A stretch of DNA of 64,000 nucleotides from CBDCYS01 sp965226245 (GCA_965226245.1 CBDDCL010000015.1:434001-498000); one strand, 5' to 3'; positions 44,676 to 53,530 are shown, numbered from the stretch's first letter. Made by a program: numbers and translations. Notes: generated from the sequence alone by a model not told the origin.

Positions 44676-45900
44676 TGTCGTTTCATGAAACTGTACCTGT
44701 CTCAGGCGCGGCTTCGAGCGCCTCGAACTTGCCCCAGCGGTGAACGACCGGTGCGGCGTTGATCTCCGCGATTCCCAGCAGGATTCGTTCTCGAAGCTCC
44801 GCCCAGGACTCCACTCGAATGCCCTTGAGAAAGGTGCGCGCCATCTTCCCAAACAGGGTCTCGACAATGTTGAGCCAAGACCCGTGGGTGGGCGTATGTA
44901 CGTATTTGAAGCGGTTCGGACGCGTCGCCAAATAGGCCTTTGTCTCCTTGGATATGTGAGCGGAATGATTGTCCAAGATCAATCGGATGGTGCATTCGGC
45001 CGGGTAGGTTTGGTCCAGATCCTTCAGCAATAAGATGAATTCCCGGCTGCGGTGGCGCCGCTCCACCCGCGCCGTCACGCGGCCGTCGTGCAAGTCCAGC
45101 GCCGCCAGAATCGAGCAAGTCCCCAGACGTTTGTATTCGTGATCGCGGGCCACACAAGGATGCCGCCCCGGCACCGGCGGCAGATCCGGCGCGGTGTTGG
45201 CGATCGCTTGCACGCCGGGCTTTTCGTCCACCGAAACCGTGATCACGCCCGGCGAGGGGCCGCCCTCGCCAGAGCTTTCATTTTGCAGCGCCACCTCGCG
45301 GTAGACCAGCAGCACCTGCCGCATCTTGGACTCGAAATCCGGGTCGCGGCGCTGCCGGTAGTACTTCACCTTTTCCGGATGCAGCGGTTGGGCGGCCAGA
45401 ATCCGGTGGACCGTCGCCTTGGCCGCTTGGGCCAGCGCCGGATAGCCCGCTTCCACGGCATGCTGGCGGACGTGCCGCGCGAGCGCGCTGCGGGTCCACA
45501 ACTCGGCGGCGTATCCCAGTTCCTTGGGTTTGCAACAGGCCAAGTGCACCACCCAGGCTTTGGCTTCTTCGCTGATGCGGGGCTCGTAGGGACGATGATA
45601 GGCATCCTTGAGGGCTGCTTCCGCCCCGATGGCGAGGGCTCGCTCGATCCATTTCCCAACGCTCTTGCGGGTCATCTTCACGGCCCGCATAATCTCGGCG
45701 ATGGTCTCGCCGCCATGATAGCGCCACAGAATCTCGGCGCGTTGCACCTCCCGAGCCGGAGCCTTGCGGGAACGACGCAGCCGCTTCAGATGTTGCACCT
45801 CTTCGGGAGTGAGAACCAGTGGGGGACGCTTCGATTTTCCTGCCATGCAACCAGTCTAGCAAAAAACATTGTCCTATGGTTATGTTTTACTGAAACGTTA
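44676..45900 (-). mobile_element. IS630-family insertion sequence
   Basis: A 1225-bp element between TA (44674-44675) and TA (45901-45902), the expected target duplication of the IS630-Tc1-mariner group. The ends TGTCGTTTCATGAAAC and, from the other side, TAACGTTTCAGTAAAAC are imperfect inverted repeats. Host reading frame is restored exactly by excision. Confidence 0.93.
44683..45846 (-). CDS. IS630-family transposase
   Basis: A 387-aa transposase beginning MAGKSKRPPLVLTPEEVQHL. N-terminal helix-turn-helix units (AEIMRAVKMTRKSVGKWIER) are followed by the catalytic triad in VITVSVDEKPGVQA (Asp), IRLILDNHSAHISKE (Asp) and THGSWLNIVETLFGKM (Glu). The frame fills the element and is intact. A 284-aa frame on the opposite strand is a shadow. 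Confidence 0.93.
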   Translation of the reverse strand: MAGKSKRPPLVLTPEEVQHLKRLRRSRKAPAREVQRAEILWRYHGGETIAEIMRAVKMTRKSVGKWIERALAIGAEAALKDAYHRPYEPRISEEAKAWVVHLACCKPKELGYAAELWTRSALARHVRQHAVEAGYPALAQAAKATVHRILAAQPLHPEKVKYYRQRRDPDFESKMRQVLLVYREVALQNESSGEGGPSPGVITVSVDEKPGVQAIANTAPDLPPVPGRHPCVARDHEYKRLGTCSILAALDLHDGRVTARVERRHRSREFILLLKDLDQTYPAECTIRLILDNHSAHISKETKAYLATRPNRFKYVHTPTHGSWLNIVETLFGKMARTFLKGIRVESWAELRERILLGIAEINAAPVVHRWGKFEALEAAPETGTVS

Positions 45901-47116
45901 TACTAGTTTCAGTTTCGCTTACCGCCCGGAGCAGGGTTGGGGTGTCCTGCGAGGCGCCTACGGCCTCCACTATGGCGAGATCTTCGTTGCAACGTACACG
46001 CAGGAGCGCTTCAATCCGCCGCACAACCTGAACATTATCGTCAACGCCCCGGATCTGACGAACCCCTTGGCGGGCGTGGCTCTGAACGCACTGGATCCGA
46101 ACGCCAGAAGCAACATCCACGACCTCGCGCCGGACTTGGTCGCGCCCTATTCCCATCAGTACAACTTCAGCTGGGAGCTTGCGCCGGCCCGGGACTGGAC
46201 CGTGCGCCTCGGCTACCTGGGAAGCCGCACGCATCGCTTGTTTAGTGTGTGGACCCTGAATCGGGCGCGTGATGTCCCGGGGATTCCTTTCACGACGAGG
46301 ACAATCAACCAGCGCAGGCCCGACGGGCGCTACTTCGATGTCGACCGGGTTCTCAACGGCTCGCGGGCCTACTATGACGCCGCGAAAGCCAGCCTGATTG
46401 CACGCCGCTGGCACGGCCTGTCGATGGATCTGTCGTATTGGTTCAGCAAGGCCATTGATCTGGGCGCGAATTATGCCAGCAACGGCAGTTTTCGCGACGG
46501 GTCTCCAGGGCTCAGCCAAACCGAGTTTGATGTCCACGGGGATGTCAAGGGCCTCAGTGAGTTCGATCAACCGCACGCCGCCCTGTGGAGATTCACCTAT
46601 CAAACTCCGCGACTCGGCGGGTCGAAACCTTGGCTGCAAAAGACGTTCGGCCAGTGGGAGCTGTTTGCCGTCGTTCTGCTGAAAGCCGGAACTCCTTTCG
46701 CCGTTCGCTCGGGTTCGGATGGCCCGGGGTTCGGCAATGTCGACGGCGCTTTCAGCGACCGCCCTCACGTCGTCGATCCCTCCGTTTTGGGAAACAGCGC
46801 CGACCACCCGGACACGGCGCCCTTGCAGTTGCCGAAGACGGCGTTCGCCTTCATCCGGCCCGGCGAGCCGGCCGGCAACCTCGGCCGCAACACATTTCGG
46901 AAGGACGGCATCCGCAATGTCAATTTCGCTGTGTCGCGCGATTGGAAGATCTCGGGCGAGAAGACCCTGACGTTTCGAGCCGAGTCGATCAACTTCTTCA
47001 ACACGGCCCAGTTCGCGCAGCCCGGAGTGGAGCTGACCGGAGACAACTTCGGCCAGATCACCAACACCGTCAACAACGGCCGGACGTTCCAGTTCTTACT
47101 GAGGTTGTCATTCTAG

Positions 47117-47448
47117 GCGGGACGGCCCCGGAGTGGCGAGGATCTTATGGGTCTGTCCGATGATGAACCCAGCCTGAGGAAATTGTACTGCTAACCGCGG
47201 GATCACGTCGGTCGTGGTGAGCTCACCTTGCCACAGAACGGGTTAGGGGCTGCGAAAAGGTTCCATTAGGCTACACTCCCCCTATTGAGGAGGACCTATC
47301 CCGGCCTTACGCAGGCTTCGAGGAGCGATAGCAGGGCGGAATGCGATATCCCGACAGCTATCAGATATCCGCCACAACTCCAATCAGCGTTGCGCTACGA
47401 GTAGAGCCTGGGACCGCGTTCAATCTTGTCGAGACTCTCGCCCTACCC
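47117..47448. other. Intergenic region without recognised gene
   Basis: Nothing convincing beyond the stop of the TonB receptor. The piece GATATCCCGACAGCTATCAG (47348-47367) resembles GATTTCCCGACAGCTAACAG at 50199-50218, upstream of the repeat copy at 50246. Confidence 0.5.
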
Positions 47449-47510
47449 CCATCCCGCCCTGGCCGAGCTCTTCGGTGATCTTGTAGTGGCTGATGGTTTG
47501 GCCGATCAAG
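47449..47510 (-). pseudogene. Ser/Thr kinase N-terminal scrap ending at the glycine loop
   Basis: The minus strand reads IGQTISHYKITEELGQGGMG and then leaves the frame (VGRESRQD, stop). This is the typical start of acidobacterial PknB-type kinases up to the glycine loop. The other kinase fragment, at 12215-12414, begins with the same GQGGMG and carries the part that is missing here. Confidence 0.7.
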
Positions 47511-47561
47511 ATGGGGCCATTGTAGCGCCGCTGGGATTGCTGGTGGTAACACATTAGGACT

Positions 47562-47633
47562 GTATCAGCAGTGCGGCGGCAAAAAAACGTCGGGAGAGCG
47601 CAAAACAGTTCTGAGCCGCCGCATTGCTGATAC
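47562..47633. repeat. 72-bp hairpin beside the IS91-type element
   Basis: GTATCAGCAGTGCGGCGGC (47562-47580) pairs with GCCGCCGCATTGCTGATAC (47615-47633), 19 bp with one G/T wobble, around a 34-base loop. It lies five bases outside the presumed element end at 47638. Confidence 0.65.
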
Positions 47634-47892
47634 GGGCTGTTGCACTAAGCCGTCCTCGGAACTTGCTATGGGGATTCTATAGCAAGGATAGCGCCCGAAC
47701 AGGGCGTCAGGAGTGTGTTCGCGACGCGGATGTGGTAACGATGGCGGGAATTTTGGGGGTGCCACGCAGTGAAATGGACCCTGGGACTGCGAGAACACAG
47801 TGGAAAAAGGCACTGGGGACGCAGCACGATGGGGCGCCGCACGGCGGACGCGGGAGTCGTCTTCGATTCTCGGCAGGCGTGCTCTGGTGTCA

Positions 47893-49074
47893 TCAGGAAT
47901 CGATCGGATCGAGTGCGGGAAGATCGGCTTGGCGCGTGAGCAGCTCAGCCGCCGAAAGCCACGCGACGATGTACAGCAAGCCCCTGCGGCAGAGCGGGCA
48001 ACGGCGCTCCACAGCTTGGCGTTGTTCGTTGCTCAAGATGGCGGCGGCAGCGCCAGGGGTTTCGGAACTCTGCAGCAGTTGGCGGCAGCGAGCCAGCTCA
48101 GTCGAACGATGGCGATTCGCGAGGAAGCCGTCATAACGGATCTTGACGAAGCCGCGCGGCAACACATGCAGCAAGAAGCGCCGCAGGAACTCGACCGCAT
48201 CGAGAGTCATCGTCTGGATGCGATTGCTCTTCTTCGAGTTGCGCCAGCGGAAGCTGACCCGGCCCTTCTCCAGCGACAGCAGCCGTCCGTTGGAGATCGC
48301 GACGCGATGGCTGTAGCTGGCCAGATATTTCAGCACATGTTGGGAGCGCCCCAGCGGCGGCTGGGCGTAGACGACCCATTCGTTTTTCTTCAAGCTTTCG
48401 ATCCAAGCAGAGAAACGGGCGGGCTCGGCTAGCTCGCTCAACTCTCCGCGGAACTCCAACTCGCCTTGGGCAAATGCCTGCCGCAAGAAGGCCAGCAACT
48501 TGCCGCGAAACAGCCGGCTCAACACCCGCACCGGAAGGAAGAACTTCTTGCGGCAGCGAATCCAACGCAAACCATCCGCTGAGATCCCTCCAGCCGGGAC
48601 CACACAGTGGATGTGGGGATGATAGAGCAAGCTTTGGCTCCAGGTAGGCAAGACCGCGAAGAAGCCGATGCGCACGCCGAGGTGCCGGGGGTCTGCTGCG
48701 ATCTCGAGCAGGGTGTGAGAAACGGCGCGAAAGAGCAGACGGTAGAAAACCCGCTGATTCTGGAGAGCCAGCGCTGCTAGGGCTTGGGGAATCGTAAAGA
48801 CGACGTGGCAGTAGCGAACCGGCAGCAACTCCTCGGCACGCTGAGCGAGCCAGCGGTCGCGGGCCGCGGACTGACACTTCGGGCAGTGCCGGTTGCGGCA
48901 GGAGTTGTAAGCAACGAGGCGCTGCGAGCAGGAGTCGCACTGCTCGACATGTCCGCCCAGGGCAGCGCTGCGACAAACGCCGATGTCGTGGAGAGCCTGG
49001 CGTTGTTGCGGGGAAGCGCTGCTGCCCCACTGCTCGAGAAAATCCTCTCCGTGCTGGCGAACGACAGCGGCCAC
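47893..49074 (-). CDS. IS91-family HUH transposase
   Basis: A 393-aa rolling-circle transposase. An N-terminal zinc-binding region has Cys pairs in EQCDSCSQR and CRNRHCPKCQS (residues ~45-70). The metal-binding HUH motif is YHPHIHCVVPAGG (~150-162). The nucleophilic Tyr residues lie in HVLKYLASYSHRVAIS (~255-270). A second Cys cluster RRCPLCRRGLL lies near the C-terminus. It follows the recombinase gene by 17 bases. It would nick one strand and move the element by rolling-circle transfer. Confidence 0.9.
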   Translation of the reverse strand: MAAVVRQHGEDFLEQWGSSASPQQRQALHDIGVCRSAALGGHVEQCDSCSQRLVAYNSCRNRHCPKCQSAARDRWLAQRAEELLPVRYCHVVFTIPQALAALALQNQRVFYRLLFRAVSHTLLEIAADPRHLGVRIGFFAVLPTWSQSLLYHPHIHCVVPAGGISADGLRWIRCRKKFFLPVRVLSRLFRGKLLAFLRQAFAQGELEFRGELSELAEPARFSAWIESLKKNEWVVYAQPPLGRSQHVLKYLASYSHRVAISNGRLLSLEKGRVSFRWRNSKKSNRIQTMTLDAVEFLRRFLLHVLPRGFVKIRYDGFLANRHRSTELARCRQLLQSSETPGAAAAILSNEQRQAVERRCPLCRRGLLYIVAWLSAAELLTRQADLPALDPIDS

Positions 49075-49091
49075 TTCGAGCCGATGTTTTC

Positions 49092-49967
49092 TCAGCGTCG
49101 GCGGCCGTCCCCGTCGTCGTGGAGAACTTCACCGATCGCCAGATCTTCCAAAGGACTCTGGGTCGTCTGGAGCCGCTGCTCGGAGACATGCAAGTAGCGA
49201 GCGGTAGTTTTGAGGCTGGCATGCCCCAGCAGAACTTGGATGGTGCGCAGATCGGCGCCGGCCTCCAGCAGATGGGTGGCGAACGAGTGCCGCAACACGT
49301 GCGGGCTGACGGGTTTGTTAAGAGCGGCTTTGCGGCTGAGCTTTTGACAGACTTGATGGACCCCCGAGGGCCGCAGCCGGGCGCCGGGTTGGCGGCCGGG
49401 GAATAGCAACGTCCGCGGTTGGTAGCGTCGCCAGTAGATACGCAGCAACTTGAGAAGCTTGGGCGAGAGCATCACCTGCCGGGGCTTCTGCCCCTTGCCG
49501 CGGCGAACCTGAATGACCATCCGCTGGCTGTCGATGTCGGAGCATTCCAGCCGCAGCGCTTCGTCCAAACGCAGCCCGGCGCCGTAGAGTGTCGCCAGGA
49601 TCGCGCGGTGTTTGAGGTTCACCGCGGCGTTGAGCAGGACCCTCACTTCTTCGCGGCTCAACACTGCCGGCAGCTTGCGCCGCACCTTGGGCCGGGCGAT
49701 CTGTTGGGCCACCCAGGCTCGCTCGAGCGTCTGAGTGTAGAAGAACTTCAGTGCGGCGCTGCGCACCCGAAACGTGCTCCAGCCGAGCTTGCGCTGCTCG
49801 ATGAGATGGAGTGGACACTTTCGGATGTGCTGGGGACCAAGCTGGTCCGGGGACCTATGGAAGTGCCGCGCGAACTCGGCGACGGCTGTGGTGTAGGAAC
49901 GGATCGTCTGCGGCGAGTCGTTGCGCAGCCGCAGATCCTCGATCATCTTCTGGCGTAGTTGGGTCAT
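49092..49967 (-). CDS. Tyrosine recombinase of the IS91-type element
   Basis: A 291-aa site-specific recombinase. A SAM-like core-binding domain (residues 1-95, ending LKFFYTQTLERAWVAQQI) is followed by the catalytic domain with GAGLRLDEALRLECSDID (Arg), SPHVLRHSFATHLLEAGADL (H-x-x-R) and LGHASLKTTARYLHV (His and Tyr). All active-site residues are present. Its start codon and ribosome binding site are inside the hairpin 49968-49990. Its role beside an HUH transposase is unclear; it may resolve or integrate circular intermediates. Confidence 0.9.
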   Translation of the reverse strand: MTQLRQKMIEDLRLRNDSPQTIRSYTTAVAEFARHFHRSPDQLGPQHIRKCPLHLIEQRKLGWSTFRVRSAALKFFYTQTLERAWVAQQIARPKVRRKLPAVLSREEVRVLLNAAVNLKHRAILATLYGAGLRLDEALRLECSDIDSQRMVIQVRRGKGQKPRQVMLSPKLLKLLRIYWRRYQPRTLLFPGRQPGARLRPSGVHQVCQKLSRKAALNKPVSPHVLRHSFATHLLEAGADLRTIQVLLGHASLKTTARYLHVSEQRLQTTQSPLEDLAIGEVLHDDGDGRRR

Positions 49968-49990
49968 GAACGACCTCCTTTCGGTCGTTC
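49968..49990 (-). promoter_or_regulatory. Hairpin sequestering the recombinase ribosome binding site
   Basis: Transcript reads GAACGACC GAAAGGA GGTCGTTC immediately followed by the ATG. The 8-bp perfect stem has its loop and 3' arm occupied by the Shine-Dalgarno AAGGAGG. Folding would block ribosome entry. Confidence 0.65.
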
Positions 49991-50394
49991 ATTATTCCGC
50001 TACGCCACGCGCGGCTGCACCTCGCCCTATGCTGAATCTTCCTCCAAGCACCTGCCGCGCAGCGGCTTAGTGCAACAAGGCCTTCGCGCCAGCTATCCGG
50101 TTCAAGGCCATGGTAACTCAATAGACAAGGGGCTTTCAGCTCTTCCGGCGACGCGGAAAAGGCCTCTGAACGGACGATTGATGGTGGTAACGGGATTTCC
50201 CGACAGCTAACAGCGGATGATCCCTATGTAATTTGTTTCGTAGGAGTTAGTCGTGCTCGCGGTCGTGGAACTCTTCATGCCGGATTCGTCTCCCCGAGCG
50301 CGCTACCAAAGCTCCGTGGCTCTGACTTTTACCCCGGTGGGACTGCCTCCCATAACGCCCGCCTCCTTATCGTATTGAGCTACCCTATTGATCC
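49991..50394. other. Intergenic region with repeat remnants
   Basis: It holds the IS91-type end (50063-50077) and the dispersed repeat at 50246-50283. No gene recognised. The symporter gene starts at its right end. Confidence 0.55.
50246..50283 (+). repeat. Dispersed repeat (same family as 38743)
   Basis: GTTAGTCGTGCTCGCGGTCG and TGGAACTCTTCATGCCGG. Together with about 60 bases upstream it aligns to 12150-12228. Confidence 0.6.
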
Positions 50395-52086
50395 GTGCCC
50401 GTCGCGCTCAGTACGTTCGACTTCGTAATTTTCCTCACAAGCCTCATCGTCGTCATGGTGATCGGTCTGTGGACGGGCCGCAAGGAAGAAGGCGCCGAAG
50501 GTTTCTTTCTAGCCGGAAAGAGCGTCCCCTGGTGGGGAGTCGCGGGTTCCATCTTTGGTACCAACGTCAGCGCCGAACATCTCGTCGGCATGCTCGGAAT
50601 CGGCTACTCCATCGGTTTCGCGCAATCGCATTTCGAATACGGCGCCATCGCGGGGCTGATGGTGCTGGCGTTCGTATTCTTGCCGCTCTATCGAAAGATG
50701 GGGCTCTACACGCTCTCGGAATATTTAGGAAAGCGATACGACGAGCGCAGCAGTTTTCTCTATTCCGCATTCACGATCATTACGATCGTAATCGTGCGCA
50801 TGGCCTTGGGTTTCTATATCGGCTCGCGCGCACTACGTTACCTGTTAAGCGACACAGCGTTCGAGATGAGCTACACCACGGGGATCGTCGTCTTCGCGGT
50901 CGTCACCAGTATCTACACAATCTTCGGCGGATTGAAAGCCGTGATCTGGACCGACGTCATCCAGTCGGTGATGCTGCTACTCGCGGGCATTGTGGTTGCG
51001 GTCCTCGTATTCTCGCAGCCTGAAGTCGGGGGCTTTGGCGGCCTCCTCACTACGGACGCCGCGCTGCCGGCGGCCAAACAGAAATTCCACCTATACCTCC
51101 CAACCGATCACCCGCAACTCCCGTGGACCGGAGTAATGTCAGGGTTGCTTATCATCCACATATTCTACTGGGCGACCAATCAATTTATCGCGCAACGCGC
51201 CTTGGCCGCCCGAAGCGATTTCGACGCCAAAATGGGAATCGTCGCGGCGGGCTACTTGAAACTGCTCGTACCGTTCGTGTCGGTCGCCACCGGGATCGCC
51301 GCCGGACACCTTTTCCAATCTCGACTCGCGTCCGGGGAAATCAGCGCCCTCCCTCTTCCCGATGACGCCTTCCCGCTATTGGTGAAACTGGTTGTGCCGG
51401 CCGGATACGGTTTGGTTGGAATCATCACCGCCGGCCTGATCGGCGCGATCCTCTCGAGTATCGATTCGATGATGAACTCAGGCGCAACGCTGTTCACGTT
51501 CGACTTCTACAAGCGCTACATCAATCCCGGCGCCGACGAACGCAAGCTCGTGTTCATCGGCCGCGTCACGATTCTGGCTTTCGTCGTGGTCGCCGCCGGA
51601 ATCGCCGCCCGCATCTACACCGAGGACGCCGCCGATAATTTCTTCCTCAAAGTGCCGTCGCAAATCGGTCACATCGTTCCGGGAATCGTCGCCGCGTTTC
51701 TTGCCGGAATTCTGTGGCGCGGCGCGAGCGCGGATGGTTCATTCGTGGCGATGTTACTGTCGCCGGTATTTTCATTTGCAATACAGTGGGGCTACGCTGC
51801 TTGGATGGCCGCGCAATTACCGTTCGCGCAGCCAATTGCCTCGGTCCTGGGCGCCGAACTCAACTTCCTGCATCGAACCGCGATCACGGCGGCGTTCGCG
51901 CTGGCGCTGATGATCGGCGTCAGCCGCTCAAGCGGCGGCCCGGCGCAAGATATCGAAGCCTACACCTGGAAGGGACACCAACAAGCAATCGCGTCTGAAC
52001 CCGAACGCCCATTTTGGAGAAGCGAGCGCCCCTGGGCCTACGCCCTAGGCGCGTTAACACTGTTTATGCTGATCTACTTCGCCTAG
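50395..52086 (+). CDS. Sodium:solute symporter (SSS family)
   Basis: A 563-aa inner-membrane transporter with about 13-14 membrane segments, beginning near FDFVIFLTSLIVVMVIGLWT. Family landmarks are GFFLAGKSVPWWGVAGSIFG with TNVSAEHLVGM near residues 36-66, the LPLYRKMGLYTLSEYLGKRY segment and TAGLIGAILSSIDSMMNSGA near 340, the region of Na2-site serines. It most resembles sugar (SglT-like) symporters, but the substrate is not deducible. GTG 50395 is the start used, with no strong ribosome binding site before it. It stands alone between mobile elements. Confidence 0.92.
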   Translation: MPVALSTFDFVIFLTSLIVVMVIGLWTGRKEEGAEGFFLAGKSVPWWGVAGSIFGTNVSAEHLVGMLGIGYSIGFAQSHFEYGAIAGLMVLAFVFLPLYRKMGLYTLSEYLGKRYDERSSFLYSAFTIITIVIVRMALGFYIGSRALRYLLSDTAFEMSYTTGIVVFAVVTSIYTIFGGLKAVIWTDVIQSVMLLLAGIVVAVLVFSQPEVGGFGGLLTTDAALPAAKQKFHLYLPTDHPQLPWTGVMSGLLIIHIFYWATNQFIAQRALAARSDFDAKMGIVAAGYLKLLVPFVSVATGIAAGHLFQSRLASGEISALPLPDDAFPLLVKLVVPAGYGLVGIITAGLIGAILSSIDSMMNSGATLFTFDFYKRYINPGADERKLVFIGRVTILAFVVVAAGIAARIYTEDAADNFFLKVPSQIGHIVPGIVAAFLAGILWRGASADGSFVAMLLSPVFSFAIQWGYAAWMAAQLPFAQPIASVLGAELNFLHRTAITAAFALALMIGVSRSSGGPAQDIEAYTWKGHQQAIASEPERPFWRSERPWAYALGALTLFMLIYFA

Positions 52087-52286
52087 TCTGAAACAGCGGG
52101 GCTAAATTCAGACGCGTTCGGGTCACCAGGTGGCCGGAGTTCGGATAACACGGGGGGGAACTGGCATTTTTTCCCGCCGAGACGGCCAATCGCCGACGAT
52201 TGAGTTCCAGCAACGGTGGCGCAGCAACCGGCGACCTAAACTGTGACAGTAGTTCGCTGGCCAGGGGGACTTGACCGGGATTAGCT

Positions 52287-52727
52287 CGAACAAATGCGCC
52301 CCGGGCGCGGCGGGTGGTGGCCAAGGCCGAGCAGCTGGAAGGCAAGGAGAACTCGCGCTACGTGGTGACGTCGCTGGATGCCGCCAGCTGGCCGGCCCAG
52401 CAGTTGTACCAAGAGCTCTATTGCGAGCGCGGAGAGGCGGAGAACCGCGTCAAGGAACAGTTGAGTTTGTTCAGTGATCGCATGAGCACCGAAATGCTGC
52501 GGGCTAACCAACTGCGGCTGCACTTATCGACGCTGGCGTATGTGATGATGGTGGCGCTGCGGCGGCTGGGGTTGAAGGGGACGAGCTGGGAGCGGGCGCA
52601 GACGGAGACGATCCGGCGGGGGCTGCTGAAGATCGGCGCGCAGGTGAAGGTAAGCGTGCGACGGGTGTGCTTACCACCGTCGCGACCATGCGCGTTGCGC
52701 AGGTTGTCGGATTGGGCGGATTGGTAG
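52287..52727 (+). pseudogene. IS1380-family transposase, C-terminal fragment
   Basis: The frame reads RVVAKAEQLEGKENSRYVVT, then LYCERGEAENRVKEQLSLFS and RANQLRLHLSTLAYVMMVAL, the C-terminal DDE Glu region of IS1380 transposases, ending KIGAQVKVSVRRV. The rest is missing. A matching N-terminal IS1380 fragment lies inverted at 53327-53530. Confidence 0.8.
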
Positions 52728-52734
52728 TGGAATT

Positions 52735-53175
52735 GATGCGCCGCAACCCTTCGAACACGTAGGATCCGCTCCGGGTGACATTACATCCGATCTGCTTCGA
52801 GACGCCCTCACGGCCCGTCCCGCCCCCACTGATCTCCTCGATCGGTAAACCGGCCTTTCGGAAGAGTTCGACCGTCTCCTCGATGAAGGACTTTGCTTCC
52901 AGTCGGCTCGGGTACGTCATCACTCCCTGAAGGAAGATGTCTTCTTTGCGGCACACCTCCTGCATATCCTTGATATTTTTCTCCAGGATGTCCAAGTCGA
53001 TGATCATGGCCGGGGTATCCAGATCATCGATGGTGCGAACGCTACCCGTACGGTAAGCTGCCCTGTTGGCCCTGGCCGAAGTTCCCGCCAAGCCGGCCGT
53101 GGTCAGGAGACCCACCGCCCGAAAACTGCTGCGACGACTGATTCCCTTGCGTATGCCGGACCGATTCCTTGTCAT
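52735..53175 (-). pseudogene. D-threonine aldolase-like (alanine racemase fold) pseudogene
   Basis: A Tat-type leader (RRSSFRAVGLLTTAGLAG, residues ~15-32) is followed by DDLDTPAMIIDLDILEKNIK, the N-terminal strand of fold-type III PLP enzymes of the D-threonine aldolase/DSD1 group. The Lys-containing PHAKTHK region and most of the barrel are deleted. The frame jumps to GVMTYPSRLEAKSFIEETVE, LPIEEISGGGTGREG and GSYVFEG, then ends in unrelated sequence near 52735. It is bracketed by the two inverted IS1380 halves. Confidence 0.75.
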
Positions 53176-53326
53176 GTATTTGACCTCGTCTCTGACGGTT
53201 GTGTCATTAGGAGGCTACTGAACCGCGATTCCTAATGGGGACTTCCGACCCGCACATGGTGCACCCCTCTTGTCCTCAACACAACGGACTCGTCCGCCGC
53301 GCCCACCGCTCGGGTCTACCAGCGCG

Positions 53327-53530
53327 TTAACAACAAACCCCGCATTTTGCCAGCTGACGGCCGAAGCGGCAGCAGCCGGCGAACTGCCGCACGATACCGC
53401 TGCGCTGCTCGAGCTGGCGCAACAGCACCCCGCCGCCGTCGGAGGTGATCGTGCCGCCATCGAAACGGGCCACCACCTGGCGCCGAGAATGGTCGCCGAA
53501 GGTGAAGCTGGTTTGGGTACACTCTGTCAT
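53327..53530 (-). pseudogene. IS1380-family transposase, N-terminal fragment
   Basis: The minus strand from ATG 53530 reads MTECTQTSFTFGDHSRRQVV and ARFDGGTITSDGGGVLLRQL, the characteristic F-D-G-G-x-x-x-S-D-G-G start of IS1380 transposases, then breaks off. The sequence GAGAAATCCGGGCTAG at about 53614-53629, beyond its 5' side, resembles IS1380 terminal repeats. Confidence 0.75.

Larger units (their letters stand above)
43019..47116 (+). pseudogene. TonB-dependent Oar-like receptor split by IS630
   Basis: Two pieces, 43019-44675 and 45903-47116, fuse exactly to 957 codons (2871 bases) once the IS and one TA are removed; the joint then reads NNFAPSTSFSFAYRPEQG. The N-part has a signal-like segment (VAALLSAVGYAAELPSAAAS), then strands such as SRLHGNLYESHNNSLFSARS. 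The C-part shows VRLGYLGSRTHRL, LSYWFSKAIDLGANYASNGS and the terminal strand TFQFLLRLSF with an aromatic end residue. The receptor would transport an unknown ligand across the outer membrane. The carboxypeptidase-regulatory-like N-terminal domain usual in this group appears missing or short. The exact start is uncertain. Confidence 0.87.
47638..50077 (-). mobile_element. IS91-type element with its own tyrosine recombinase
   Basis: A 15-bp sequence TGTTGCACTAAGCCG (47638-47652) recurs inverted at 50063-50077 and brackets two genes, a tyrosine recombinase and a Y2/HUH transposase, in the order integrase then transposase. Classical IS91 elements lack inverted terminal repeats, so the brackets are noteworthy. 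An 8-bp hairpin CTTGCTAT/ATAGCAAG (47662-47686) lies near one end and could be part of the replication terminus. Similar integrase plus IS91 pairs are known from other bacteria. Confidence 0.75.
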
